Both the position numbers and the translations under genes were made by a program. The notes under the pieces are model-generated. The model was given only the letters and a program-made list of their open reading frames with translations. It was not told where the DNA came from and made no database searches. From positions 744,001-808,000 of the forward strand of contig NZ_AP024646.1 of assembly GCF_019977235.1 (NCBI RefSeq): a stretch of DNA of 64,000 nt, read 5' to 3'. This DNA comes from Arthrobacter sp. StoSoilB5. GTDB lineage: Bacteria; Actinomycetota; Actinomycetes; Actinomycetales; Micrococcaceae. Below, piece after piece: positions 16,965 through 25,376 of this stretch (position 1 is the stretch's first letter; the number at the start of each line of letters is the position of its first letter).

Positions 16965-18248
16965 ATGGACATGAAGACCGAACTCAAGAAGCAGGAAGAG
17001 ACAAGACCAAATTGGTGGGTACTTTTCCTCACTTGTGCGGCTGTAGTGCTCGATGGCTACGACACGGTCGCATTGGGCGTATCCATACCGACAATTGCGA
17101 AAGACTGGGCGGTTCAACCCTCGTTTTTCACTCCTGCCCTCTCGCTGACCAGCGCCGGAGTGGCCCTGGGATATCTCGCTGTGGGACGCCTCGTGGCAAA
17201 GCTGGGCACAAGGAACGTCATCTTTTCTGCCGTTGTGGTCTTCACTCTTGCTTCAGTGATGACAGCGTGGTCGACTTCGATTGTGGAACTCACGATTCTG
17301 CGGTTCATAACGGGCCTAGGGTTGGGCGCCGTTCTTCCTGCCGCCGTATCCCATGCAACCGCAGTCAATCCCGCACGTTTGCGTCAATCTATCGCAGTGG
17401 TCGTAATGACAGGCATCTCATTCGGGGCACTCATTGCAGGGCTTACCGGCAGCGCTATCGTGGGGGCTTTTGGGTGGGAATGGGTGTTCATTTTGGGTGC
17501 TATCGCCTCCGGTATTCTTCTGCCATTCTTGTGGTTCGGGCTCTCGGGAAGCCAAAGGCCAGACACGCTCAACAAAGCGCTCGAAGCTAAGCACCATGCC
17601 TCGGTTGCGCGCCTGTTCGATGCCCCCGTTCGAAGCAGAACTCTTCTCCTATGGGCCTTTTCCTTTCTCATATTCGCCGTGTTCTACGTGTTCTCGTCAT
17701 GGTTGCCGACCTTGCTCACCAGCTACGGCTTCAGTGCCGGTCTAGCACCAATGGGGTCAGCGGCTCTAGGCATCGGAAGCATCGTGGGCGCTGGCGTGCT
17801 AATTATCGGATCACGTCGATTCCGCATGACGTCCGTGCTGGCTGGAACCACGTCAGTAGCCATTATGTTTCTTGTTACTTCTGCGTTTCTCGGCCCCGAC
17901 AAAACTCTGCTGCTGCTCGTCTTTGGTGGAGTCGGCCTGGGACTCCAGGCTGGGATGATCGGCGCTACCGCGCTGGCAGTCGCACTGTATCCGCAAGCAA
18001 CAGTGACCGCCGGCGTCGGGTGGGCAGCTTCGCTGGGGCGACTCGGCTCCGTGGTTGGACCGATCTTCGGCGGGATCCTTATTGGATTCGGCGTAGATAC
18101 CAGCTTCATAGTTCTTTCAGTGTGCGTGCCTGTAATGGTTGCTCTTGGGTTCGTCTTGGTTGTAGGGCGTATCTCTGCAGCAAGGGCCGCTGCCGCTACT
18201 CCGAGGCCAAGACACCCGGAGAAATCGTCCCTAACTTCGCATGGGTAG
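16965..18248 (+). CDS. MFS transporter, aromatic acid:H+ symporter (AAHS) type
   Basis: 427 residues with 12 predicted membrane segments. The TM1 motif LDGYDTVALG is characteristic of the AAHS family (PcaK/BenK/MhbT), where the aspartates are needed for transport. The TM2-TM3 loop has GRLVAKLGTRN, the MFS motif A. It should import an aromatic acid or similar carboxylate with protons. No aromatic degradation genes are nearby; only an aldehyde dehydrogenase remnant precedes it, so the original pathway context may be lost. Codon use is more AT-rich than in neighbours, which suggests recent acquisition. Confidence 0.85.
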   Translation: MDMKTELKKQEETRPNWWVLFLTCAAVVLDGYDTVALGVSIPTIAKDWAVQPSFFTPALSLTSAGVALGYLAVGRLVAKLGTRNVIFSAVVVFTLASVMTAWSTSIVELTILRFITGLGLGAVLPAAVSHATAVNPARLRQSIAVVVMTGISFGALIAGLTGSAIVGAFGWEWVFILGAIASGILLPFLWFGLSGSQRPDTLNKALEAKHHASVARLFDAPVRSRTLLLWAFSFLIFAVFYVFSSWLPTLLTSYGFSAGLAPMGSAALGIGSIVGAGVLIIGSRRFRMTSVLAGTTSVAIMFLVTSAFLGPDKTLLLLVFGGVGLGLQAGMIGATALAVALYPQATVTAGVGWAASLGRLGSVVGPIFGGILIGFGVDTSFIVLSVCVPVMVALGFVLVVGRISAARAAAATPRPRHPEKSSLTSHG

Positions 18249-18341
18249 GCGCATCCTGCAATGCCGCGTTGCCACCGCACTCATCTGCGACATATAGGCG
18301 ATATCGAGAGCCATTCGAACCGAAATTGGCAAAATCCTGCC

Positions 18342-19925
18342 TCACCGGTACCCTCCATTTATCGGTGGGAGGATCGTCCCTCCGGCGACGGCGGCGTCCA
18401 GCTTGGTTCGGTCCAGCCTCCAAACCACCGTGTCACCTGAAGTGGGTCCGGTAAATGTGAAAACCGGTTGTGCATTGTCTTGCAGCCAGTCCAGGAGTTC
18501 CGGAGCAGCGAAGCCATAGCCCTCACTCAATGGCCTGCCCTGGGTCAGGACATACTCAGCGCCTCCATCCCTTAGGGACCGCAACGAGGGAAGTACCTCC
18601 CAACCTTCGTGTGGCAATAGCGCGAATTCACCCGTTACTGAGGTCAAACCCACCTTTGAGGATCCGGGAAGTTCGGCATTGATCCAATCTCGTGCGCGGA
18701 CAAGGCCGTCATCCACCACTGACCTTTCCTGAACACCCAAAACAAGACTCAGAACTGCCACGATTGCCACCGCAGCGGCCGTGGCCTTGCGAAGTCGGGG
18801 CCGCCACGAAATCAACATCGCGACGGCTACCGGTGTTGAAACCAGGGCTGCAAGCACTACGCAGTAGCCAAATTGTTCTTCCGCCGCCCCGAAGAATACA
18901 GAGTAGATGCCTACGAAACCTGTAAAAAGCGAGAACAAGCCAATGACGCGCCGATGCGCCAGTTGTGAGGTGGCGGCCACCGCACCAGCCAGAATCGATA
19001 GACCCAAAAGCAGATAACTGGTGCCGAACCGGCCAGCCATGTCTATGAGTCGTTCTACCAGGTTTACGCCCGGAACAGAATTGAAGCCGGTCATTTGAAC
19101 GACTCCCATCATTCTAAGGACGCCCACCGATTTTTGTTCTACGAATTGCGGCAGAAGCCCGTTAGCGGCGATCACACCCAGATAGATCAAATAGGGAACG
19201 AGGGAAACGACGAGGATTCGCAGAGTTGTCAGCAGGGGAACGGTTCTGCGCCAGAACGTGGCGGCCAAGAGCGGGACGACCGTGAAGACGACGGTCATAT
19301 CTTTGGTGAGGATCGCCAGCCCGAAGACCGTCCCGGCGCTTAATTCAAGCCACAATCGCGCGCGGTCCCACTTACGGTTTATCAGAAGCAGGACCAGCAG
19401 CCATCCCGACAATACCGCGAAGCCGGCTGGAGTCTCCATCATCAGACGCCCGTCCATGCGGAGGACAAATGGATCGCTCGCCTGGATGACGGCAGCCACC
19501 GCAGCGGGCCCTATTCCGACCAGACGGCGTACCAACAGAAAGCAGACAACCACTGTCAAGGCTCCGAGGACCGTGTTGACCCAACGCAATTGCAAAGCCA
19601 GGTCCATAGGATGGCCCTCGAGACCCAGCACACGTATTACCAGCGCGTTTAGAGCGTAAGAAGCCGGCGGATGCAGGAAAAATGGGTTGCCGAGGATTGA
19701 TGGCATTTTTCCATCGGCGATTTCTCTAGCCAAGTCCGCGTAGGTAACCTCGTCGATAAATACATCGTTTGCCCGTTGAACGCCGAACACTCGGAATACC
19801 AGGCCAAGTAGTCCTACAGACACCGCGATCCACCATGAATGTTGAAGTCGCCGCGGAGATGTGCTGGCCGGCTTCCGCACTCGAAAATGTGGTGGCGATG
19901 CTTCGGTTTGTTCCAGCGAGTCCAT
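18342..19925 (-). CDS. GT39/ArnT-like membrane glycosyltransferase
   Basis: 527 residues from the ATG at 19925, which has GAGGAG 5 bases upstream; an in-frame start 45 bases further up has no ribosome site. The first luminal loop has VFIDEVTYADLAREIADGKM, the acidic D-E pair of GT-C (PMT/ArnT/GT83) enzymes. Then LHPPASYALNALVIRVLG and about ten membrane helices follow, with a soluble C-terminal domain of about 110 residues. Such enzymes transfer a sugar from a polyprenyl-phosphate donor on the outer face of the membrane. Acceptor unknown. It stands alone in an AT-richer region. Confidence 0.78.
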   Translation of the reverse strand: MDSLEQTEASPPHFRVRKPASTSPRRLQHSWWIAVSVGLLGLVFRVFGVQRANDVFIDEVTYADLAREIADGKMPSILGNPFFLHPPASYALNALVIRVLGLEGHPMDLALQLRWVNTVLGALTVVVCFLLVRRLVGIGPAAVAAVIQASDPFVLRMDGRLMMETPAGFAVLSGWLLVLLLINRKWDRARLWLELSAGTVFGLAILTKDMTVVFTVVPLLAATFWRRTVPLLTTLRILVVSLVPYLIYLGVIAANGLLPQFVEQKSVGVLRMMGVVQMTGFNSVPGVNLVERLIDMAGRFGTSYLLLGLSILAGAVAATSQLAHRRVIGLFSLFTGFVGIYSVFFGAAEEQFGYCVVLAALVSTPVAVAMLISWRPRLRKATAAAVAIVAVLSLVLGVQERSVVDDGLVRARDWINAELPGSSKVGLTSVTGEFALLPHEGWEVLPSLRSLRDGGAEYVLTQGRPLSEGYGFAAPELLDWLQDNAQPVFTFTGPTSGDTVVWRLDRTKLDAAVAGGTILPPINGGYR

Positions 19926-20472
19926 GGCTCTCCTCAGGGTTGTTTCATGCACTTCGTGCACGATTCCCAAAGGTAATGGACTTTTCGTGGTTCAAAGAAT
20001 TTGGGCTACTCGCGCTGGTATTGGGTATCGAGCGTCACCTAGCACTTAGTCTCAATTTGATTAAGTCTACTGTTTTCCGCGTCACGAAATTAAGATTTTT
20101 GTTTACGCGCTGGAATTGCCTAAGGTGACGGGTTCTGATTTATTGGCGAACCGCCGCGAAAGGGCCCGTTGCCAACGACGGAGTGAGGCTGCGCCACCGT
20201 CGTTAATCGCCTGACGGTCCGCGGTCAATTTCCGCGGTCAAATACAGGACATGGGTCGGGTGAAAATGGATGGTTCTTCCTTCACGCAGGTAGTCAGTGT
20301 CGGCGTCCGGACAGTCGGCATCCTTCGTCTCGGCCCGTAGGTACTTGGGGGCGGGGAAGGGGCACTGACCAAGTTCGGCTTCGCTTGCCAATTTCTTACG
20401 ACGGAGCCCAGTGCTGGCAAAGCAAAAGGCCCCGCCTCCCTTGTAAACAAAGGGAACCAGGGCCTTTCAACG
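19926..20472. other. Gene-free region between the glycosyltransferase and tRNA-Ser
   Basis: No convincing gene. The first 200 bases are AT-rich (for example TTGATTAAGTCTACTG near 20057) and probably hold the promoter of the glycosyltransferase. A hairpin AACGACGG (20174-20181) / CCGTCGTT (20197-20204) is terminator-like. The rest leads to the tRNA terminator. A 62-codon frame at 20203-20391 has no ribosome site or family features. Confidence 0.5.
20425..20467 (-). terminator. Terminator of tRNA-Ser
   Basis: AAAGGCCC (20425-20432) and GGGCCTTT (20460-20467) are complementary and enclose a second small hairpin (CCCTTGT / ACAAAGGG). On the minus strand it starts 6 bases past the tRNA 3' end and runs into GCCTTTTGCTTTG, a U-rich tail. 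Confidence 0.75.
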
Positions 20473-20562
20473 TGGCGGTGACGGTGGGATTTGAACCCAC
20501 GTTGGCTTTTACACCAAACAACATTTCGAGTGTTGCACCTTCGGCCGCTCGGACACGTCACC
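20473..20562 (-). tRNA. tRNA-Ser (anticodon CGA)
   Basis: 90 bases including an encoded CCA. The acceptor arms are GGTGACG (from 20562) and CGTCACC. The anticodon stem CAACA/TGTTG carries the loop CTCGAAA, so the anticodon is CGA (reads UCG). A long variable arm marks it as class II. The T arm is GTGGG-TTCAAAT-CCCAC. Confidence 0.96.
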
Positions 20563-20722
20563 AACTGAAATAGGGTACCGGAGTCGGGGCCTGTTCCCCA
20601 AAACGAGCCCCAAAGCGAGCCGCGAACGAGCCCCAACGAGCCCCCAACCAACCACGAGGGAATCGCCGGTAAGGGACGCCAGCTTCCACCTGCACCAGCC
20701 CAGCGATAGATTCATAAGCATC

Positions 20723-21724
20723 ATGACTATCTCGCGCGATCAAGAACACGAGGCCCATGCCTATTGGGTCACTGAGTCGGGGCACGGTGAGTTGCGCCCC
20801 GAGGCCATCCCAACCCCAGGTCCCAAAGAAGCGCTCGTCAGGACTCTCTACTCAGGCGTCAGCCGCGGCACGGAGCGCGTAGTCCATGAAGGGCGCGTCC
20901 CAGAGCGCGTGGCTGATTTGATGCATGCCCCACATCAGGAAGGCGACTTCCCGGGCCCGGTCAAGTACGGCTACTTGTCGGTTGGCGTCGTAGAAGAAGG
21001 CCCCGAGGACTGGACCGGCAAGACCGTCTTCAGCTTGCACCCGCACCAGGATTTCTACGTAGTCCCTACGAACCAGCTCACAGCCATCCCGGAGGACGTG
21101 CCTGCCCGCCGCGCCGTGCTCACGGGCATTGTGGAGGTGGCCATCAATGCCCTTTGGGAAGCCGGGCCGAGGCTGGGAGATCGTGTCGCCGTCGTCGGTG
21201 GTGGCCTGGTGGGCGGCGTCCTGGCGACGCTCCTACGGAAGTATCCGCTGGGGCGCCTGCAACTAGTGGACTCAGACCCGGCCAAGCGAGTCCTCGCGGA
21301 AAAGCTCAACATCGACTTCGCCCTCCCGGACGAGGCAGAGAACGATTGCGACATCGTTTTCCACTGCTCCGCATCCAACGCGGGCCTCAAACTGAGCCTC
21401 CAACTTGCGGGCGATGATTCCGACGTGATCGAGCTTTCGTGGTTCGCCGACAAGGAAGTCACGCTGCCACTCGGGGAAGATTTCCACGCCCGGCGGCTCA
21501 CCATCCGCTCCAGCCAAGTTGGGGCAGTGGCGCTGCCCAGGCGGCACAGGAGAACCAACGCCCAGCGCCTCCAACTCGCGGCAGCAACCCTGAAAGATCC
21601 GCTGTTCGATACGTTCCTCAGTAGCGAATGCCAATTTCAGAACCTACCCACCACACTCGTTAAGTTGTTGGAAAAGCCAGGCGGCTTCTGCCACGTGGTC
21701 GCCTATCCAAAGCCGGAGGAGTAA
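20723..21724 (+). CDS. Zinc-type alcohol dehydrogenase-like protein (MDR superfamily)
   Basis: 333 residues. The N-terminal GroES-like domain has LYSGVSRGTERVV; the usual zinc cysteine is replaced by Ser in this subfamily pattern (S-G-x-S-x-G-T-E), so classical alcohol chemistry is uncertain. The nucleotide fold has VAVVGGGLVGGVLATLL (about 152-168) and the acidic LVDSDPAKR, which favours NAD(H). It is the first gene of a tight operon: the PTPS-like gene starts 3 bases after its stop, and a GT4 gene follows. I infer that it oxidises or reduces the intermediate that the PTPS-like protein makes or uses. Confidence 0.82.
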   Translation: MTISRDQEHEAHAYWVTESGHGELRPEAIPTPGPKEALVRTLYSGVSRGTERVVHEGRVPERVADLMHAPHQEGDFPGPVKYGYLSVGVVEEGPEDWTGKTVFSLHPHQDFYVVPTNQLTAIPEDVPARRAVLTGIVEVAINALWEAGPRLGDRVAVVGGGLVGGVLATLLRKYPLGRLQLVDSDPAKRVLAEKLNIDFALPDEAENDCDIVFHCSASNAGLKLSLQLAGDDSDVIELSWFADKEVTLPLGEDFHARRLTIRSSQVGAVALPRRHRRTNAQRLQLAAATLKDPLFDTFLSSECQFQNLPTTLVKLLEKPGGFCHVVAYPKPEE

Positions 21725-21727
21725 GAC

Positions 21728-22126
21728 ATGTTCAGCCTGACCGTCCGACGCCATTTCATGATTGCCCACAGCCTTCCCCGCGAAGCGTTCGGCCCAGCCC
21801 AGGGCCTCCACGGTGCCACGTTCGTCGCCGAGGTGACCTTCCGGCGCCCCGACCTCAACGAGGACGCCATCGTCCTCGATATCGGCGCTGCAGGCGGCAT
21901 TCTTGAGGAAATTCTCGAAGACCTGAACTACAAGAACCTCGACGAACACCCCGCGTTCAAGGGCAAGTTGTCCACCACGGAGGCGCTGGCGAAGCACATC
22001 GCTGAGGCCGTCGCCGGCAACATCGCGAGCACTCCCGACGGCAGGGCCCTCACAGGTATCGACGTCCTCCTCCGTGAGAACCCGGATGCGTGGGCAGGGT
22101 ATTCACTTGACCTGACGCGCAGCTAA
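21728..22126 (+). CDS. 6-pyruvoyltetrahydropterin synthase/QueD-like protein, non-canonical
   Basis: 132 residues, T-fold. The start HFMIAHSL matches the FxAAH zinc strand (His14). The second motif is LHGATF rather than LHGH, so one expected zinc His (about residue 30) is Ala, and the catalytic Cys that normally precedes this motif is not visible. LDEHPAF, PDAWAGYSLDL with the pterin-binding Glu (EN-P, about residue 117), and TTEALAKHIA are retained. So it may bind a pterin-like or other heterocyclic substrate but probably does not do standard PTPS or QueD chemistry. No other queuosine genes are present. It is sandwiched between a dehydrogenase and a glycosyltransferase. Confidence 0.8.
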   Translation: MFSLTVRRHFMIAHSLPREAFGPAQGLHGATFVAEVTFRRPDLNEDAIVLDIGAAGGILEEILEDLNYKNLDEHPAFKGKLSTTEALAKHIAEAVAGNIASTPDGRALTGIDVLLRENPDAWAGYSLDLTRS

Positions 22127-22132
22127 TCTGTC

Positions 22133-23143
22133 GTGGAGGCGATCCGCTTCCTGGTGCCGGGAAACGTCCGGCACGGCTCTGGCGGGAACAAGTACAACGC
22201 CATGCTCGCCGAGCACCTGACGGCCCTGGGCGTCGGAATAGAGACAGTCATCGTCGACGGCGGCTGGCCGGTTGGGAGCCCGGCGGACCGGCAGCGGTTC
22301 GCCGAAATGCTCGACGGCGGCACCGCAGTGATTGCCGACGGATTGGTTGCGAGCGGGGCGCCGGATGAGGTCGCCGGCGCGGTGAGTGCAGGAACCAGGC
22401 TGTGGATCCTCTCCCACATGGCGCTCGCAGACCACCCGGACCTTGAATCCAGGGCCTTGGGCGCGGCCACAGGAGTGATCTGCCCGAGCGCCCATGCTGC
22501 TGCGGCACTGGAAAAAAGGCATGGCCTCAAAAACGTGGTGGTTGCCCATCCCGGAGTTGAAGCGGCTGCGATGGCAAAGGGCTCGGAAACCCCGCACATC
22601 ATCGCCCTCGCCGCGTTGCTGCCCAACAAGAGCCAAACAGAAATCGTGGAAGCCCTTGCCACGCTGAAGGACCTCCCATGGACGGCTGCCCTGATCGGCA
22701 CCGAACACGCTGACCCGGCCTACGCCGCGGAGGTGAGAGCCTCCGTCGAGCGTTACGGACTCCAAAATCGCATCACCATGACTGGGGAGCTCGCCGGCGA
22801 CGCGTTGGAGGACCAGTGGCACAAAGCGCATCTCAGCGTCCTGGTTTCGAAGTCTGAGGCGTTCGGGCTGGTGGTGACGGAGTCGTTGGCCCACGGCGTA
22901 CCGGTCCTTGTCCGGCAGGGGACCGGCGCCGTGGAGGCCCTCGGACACACCGGAGCCGGGGCGGCGCTAGACCTTACGGGCCCCAACAACCTCGCCGGAA
23001 CCATCCGGCGCTGGCTCAGCGACCACGAACTCCAAAGGAGCTGGCGCACTGCGGCACTCCATGCCCGGGCCAACCTTCCCGGCTGGGACACCACTGCAGC
23101 GACAGTTCTGAAAGCCCTTGGCTGGGGCGAGGGTGCAGAATAG
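22133..23143 (+). CDS. GT4 family glycosyltransferase
   Basis: 336 residues from the GTG at 22133, 6 bases past the previous stop, so translation is probably coupled. The N-terminal acceptor domain starts IRFLVPGNVRHGSGGNKYNA with the glycine-rich loop of GT-B enzymes. The C-terminal donor domain has SKSEAFGLVVTESLAHGVPV, the E-x7-E motif of GT4 retaining enzymes. It probably transfers a sugar from a nucleotide-sugar donor to the product of the upstream dehydrogenase and PTPS-like protein. No polysaccharide genes surround it, so a small-molecule acceptor is the simplest guess. Confidence 0.82.
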   Translation: MEAIRFLVPGNVRHGSGGNKYNAMLAEHLTALGVGIETVIVDGGWPVGSPADRQRFAEMLDGGTAVIADGLVASGAPDEVAGAVSAGTRLWILSHMALADHPDLESRALGAATGVICPSAHAAAALEKRHGLKNVVVAHPGVEAAAMAKGSETPHIIALAALLPNKSQTEIVEALATLKDLPWTAALIGTEHADPAYAAEVRASVERYGLQNRITMTGELAGDALEDQWHKAHLSVLVSKSEAFGLVVTESLAHGVPVLVRQGTGAVEALGHTGAGAALDLTGPNNLAGTIRRWLSDHELQRSWRTAALHARANLPGWDTTAATVLKALGWGEGAE

Positions 23144-23147
23144 GGCC

Positions 23148-24371
23148 ATGACGCCCAAAGTCCAGACCATACCGGCCGCATCAACCCTCACTCCGGAACG
23201 CCTCCGGGCCTGGGCATGGCACAAACAGGGCCTCGACGGGTCACTGGCCGGAAAGGCCTCCGAGGAAGTCCTGGACCATGCCGGATGGGCACGTTCGGTG
23301 GGCGGCGCCAACCCGTACCTGACGCTGTTTGCGCGGGCGGGGATCAGCCGCGAACAGGTGGACCGCGACGTCAAAGAACTGCGGATTCACGAACTCCCCA
23401 CTGCACGTGCCTGCACCTACGTCCTGGGCCAAGCCGACTTTGCATGGGGCCTGCAGGTAGGCAGGGATGCCGCCATCGCCCCGTTCAAAGTGCTGGCCAG
23501 GATGGGTGTTGACCGCGGCGAGATCACGTTGCTGGAAGACGAGATTGAGCACGCCCTCAAAGAATCCGGCGATCCCCTGGACCCCAAACAGCTCAAGGAT
23601 CTACTGGGTGATTCCGTCCGGAGCCTCGGGGAGGAAGGCAAGAAGAAGGGCGCCGCCACCACGCTGCCCACGGCCCTGGGACTTCTTCAGGCCGACGGCC
23701 GCATCCGCCGCGTCCCCATCAACGGCCGCCTCGATCAGCAGCGCTACGCCTACACGAATTGGGGCCTGCCGCCCAGCAAACTCGACGACGACGGCGCCCG
23801 CCGCCTCCTGCTCGAACGCTACTTACGCTGGACTGGCGGTGCGACGTTCAAGCAGAGCCAGTGGTTCACCGCGTTCACCGTGGCCCAGAGCAAAGCGGCG
23901 CTCGCCGCCGTCGGCGCCATGGAGGTGCCAACGGCGAGTGGCGATGTGCTGTGGATGCTGCCTGACGACGTCGAACGTTTGGCCGACTTCGAAGAGCCTG
24001 GAGACGAGCAGATCCACTTGTTGGCTGGCACGGACTCACTGGTCCTCCACAGGCGGAATTCGGCTGACATGTTCGCTGAGGAGGACAAAGGAAAGAAGGT
24101 CCTGGACACCACCCTTGCCCTTCAGGCCGACCTCCCGGATCATCCGATCCTGGACCGGGGCAGGATCATCGGCCTGTGGCAGTACGATCCCGCCAACGAA
24201 CGCATTGCCGCATGGACCTTCGCGGCGCCCACTGCCGCGGTCAGTCGTCGAATCGGCGAAATCGAGGCCTGGATCCGGGACGAACTTGGCGACTTCAGGT
24301 CGTTCAGCCTGGACTCGCCGGCGTCCCGCCAGCTACGGATCGATGCCCTCAACGAGGCCGCTGGTCTCTAG
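23148..24371 (+). CDS. Winged-helix DNA-binding protein, AlkZ/YcaQ-like (HTH_42)
   Basis: 407 residues from the ATG at 23148. The N-terminus LTPERLRAWAWHKQGLDGS aligns with the start of HTH_42 proteins; the AlkZ Q-x-Q catalytic motif is not clearly present (HKQGL only), so glycosylase activity is doubtful. Tandem winged helices follow, including ITLLEDEIEHALKESGD, LGLLQADGRIRRVPINGRLD and LERYLRWTGGATFKQSQWF. It ends WIRDELGDFRSFSLDSPASR. It lies 4 bases after the GT4 gene and may be co-transcribed. Confidence 0.75.
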   Translation: MTPKVQTIPAASTLTPERLRAWAWHKQGLDGSLAGKASEEVLDHAGWARSVGGANPYLTLFARAGISREQVDRDVKELRIHELPTARACTYVLGQADFAWGLQVGRDAAIAPFKVLARMGVDRGEITLLEDEIEHALKESGDPLDPKQLKDLLGDSVRSLGEEGKKKGAATTLPTALGLLQADGRIRRVPINGRLDQQRYAYTNWGLPPSKLDDDGARRLLLERYLRWTGGATFKQSQWFTAFTVAQSKAALAAVGAMEVPTASGDVLWMLPDDVERLADFEEPGDEQIHLLAGTDSLVLHRRNSADMFAEEDKGKKVLDTTLALQADLPDHPILDRGRIIGLWQYDPANERIAAWTFAAPTAAVSRRIGEIEAWIRDELGDFRSFSLDSPASRQLRIDALNEAAGL

Positions 24372-24386
24372 GGCACTTGGCCATCC

Positions 24387-24426
24387 AAGGCACTCAGCCA
24401 GAACCAAAGGCACTCAGCCAGAACCA
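24387..24426. repeat. Perfect 20-bp tandem duplication at a gene end
   Basis: AAGGCACTCAGCCAGAACCA at 24387-24406 is repeated exactly at 24407-24426. The second copy contains the stop codon and last codons of the minus-strand VOC gene, so the first copy is a duplicated, non-coding tail. Confidence 0.92.
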
Positions 24427-24794
24427 TACGGCCGGGTGATCGCTTCGAGAAAGTGGCCGTCCGGGTCACAGAAGTAGATCCCGCGGCCGCCGTCGTTGTG
24501 GTTGATTTGCTGGGCTCGGGAGCGTGCGGGATCGGCCCAATAGGGGATGTGTTCGGCGGTAATCCTGAGGAAAATCGCATCGAACTCCTCCTCGCTGACA
24601 AGGAAGGCATAGTGTTGCGGCGCGATATCTCCGGCGGCCTCGAGGAAGTCCAGCGTGACGCCGTTCTCCAAGGGAACAGTGACGAAGGACCACATGGGCT
24701 GCGGCGCGGGAAGCCCAAGAATGCGGGCCAGGAACGCAGCGGACGCGTGCTTGTCCGTGGCGTAGACGATGGTGTGGTTGAAAGCGACTGTCAT
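24414..24794 (-). CDS. VOC superfamily (glyoxalase-like) protein
   Basis: 126 residues from the ATG at 24794 with GGGAG upstream. Two beta-alpha-beta-beta-beta modules are visible: FNHTIVYATDKHASAAFLAR with the metal-position His, and HYAFLVSEEEFDAIFLRI with a second His, ending GRGIYFCDPDGHFLEAITRP, whose DPDGH-x-LE is the hallmark of the fold. It may be a dioxygenase, lyase or resistance protein; the substrate is unknown. A tandem duplication covers its 3' end. tadA lies 22 bp upstream on the same strand. Confidence 0.85.
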   Translation of the reverse strand: MTVAFNHTIVYATDKHASAAFLARILGLPAPQPMWSFVTVPLENGVTLDFLEAAGDIAPQHYAFLVSEEEFDAIFLRITAEHIPYWADPARSRAQQINHNDGGRGIYFCDPDGHFLEAITRPYGSG

Positions 24795-24816
24795 GGCTTG
24801 CTCCCTTATTGGCAGC

Positions 24817-25353
24817 TCAAGCGGGCGAGCGGTGCTCCGCTGCTGGTACCCGGTGCGTAGCGAAGAAGTCCCGGAGGAGGGCCGCGCATTCTTCCTCGCG
24901 TACTCCGGCATAGACCTCCACCCAGTGGTTGAGGCGGCGCTCGCGGAGGATGTCGAACACAGAACCTGCTGCGCCGGCTTTCTCATCCCAAGCGCCGAAG
25001 ACGACCCGGGGGATACGGGCCAGCACAACTGCTCCGGCACACATGGCACACGGTTCCAAGGTGACCACGAGCGTGCAGTCCTCAAGCCGCCAGCCATCGC
25101 CACCTTCGCCCAACTCGAGGGCATGGCGTTGCAGGGCTGCGGCAGCTTCCCTGATGGCGACGATCTCTGCGTGGGCGGTCGGATCCCCGTGCGCTTCCCG
25201 CTCGTTGCGACCAGTACCCAGCACACCGCCGTCGGGTCCTAAGACGACGGCGCCGATCGGCACGTCGTCCGTCTCCAACGCCAGCCGGGCCTCGTCCAAG
25301 GCAAGGCCCATCCAGGCCATGTGTTCTGCGTGATACGGCTCGTTGGCGCTCAT
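24817..25353 (-). CDS. tadA: tRNA-specific adenosine deaminase
   Basis: 178 residues. HAE (His61, Glu63) and PCAMC (Cys102, Cys105) are the zinc and proton-shuttle residues of the cytidine-deaminase fold; VPIGAVVLG and [18 protein letters not shown] are typical of TadA. The enzyme changes A34 of tRNA-Arg(ACG) to inosine, allowing decoding of CGC and CGA; that tRNA is itself encoded in this window at 61464-61537. It is divergent from upp with only 23 bp between start codons. Confidence 0.93.
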   Translation of the reverse strand: MSANEPYHAEHMAWMGLALDEARLALETDDVPIGAVVLGPDGGVLGTGRNEREAHGDPTAHAEIVAIREAAAALQRHALELGEGGDGWRLEDCTLVVTLEPCAMCAGAVVLARIPRVVFGAWDEKAGAAGSVFDILRERRLNHWVEVYAGVREEECAALLRDFFATHRVPAAEHRSPA

Positions 25354-25363
25354 ATCTCAATGA

Positions 25364-25369
25364 TAGTTT
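25364..25369 (+). promoter_or_regulatory. -10 box TAGTTT, predicted leaderless promoter of upp
   Basis: TAGTTT ends 7 bases before the upp ATG (25377); no Shine-Dalgarno sequence is present in the 23-bp gap. Confidence 0.45.
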
Positions 25370-25376
25370 TGGACGC

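Noticed and set aside
20203..20391. 62-codon minus-strand frame in the gap before tRNA-Ser
   Set aside because: No start signal, no family features and it overlaps hairpin-rich intergenic sequence.
20473..20562. tRNA-Ser as an integration site of a genomic island
   Set aside because: No integrase is present and no second copy of the tRNA 3' end was seen near 16.4 kb or elsewhere in the window.
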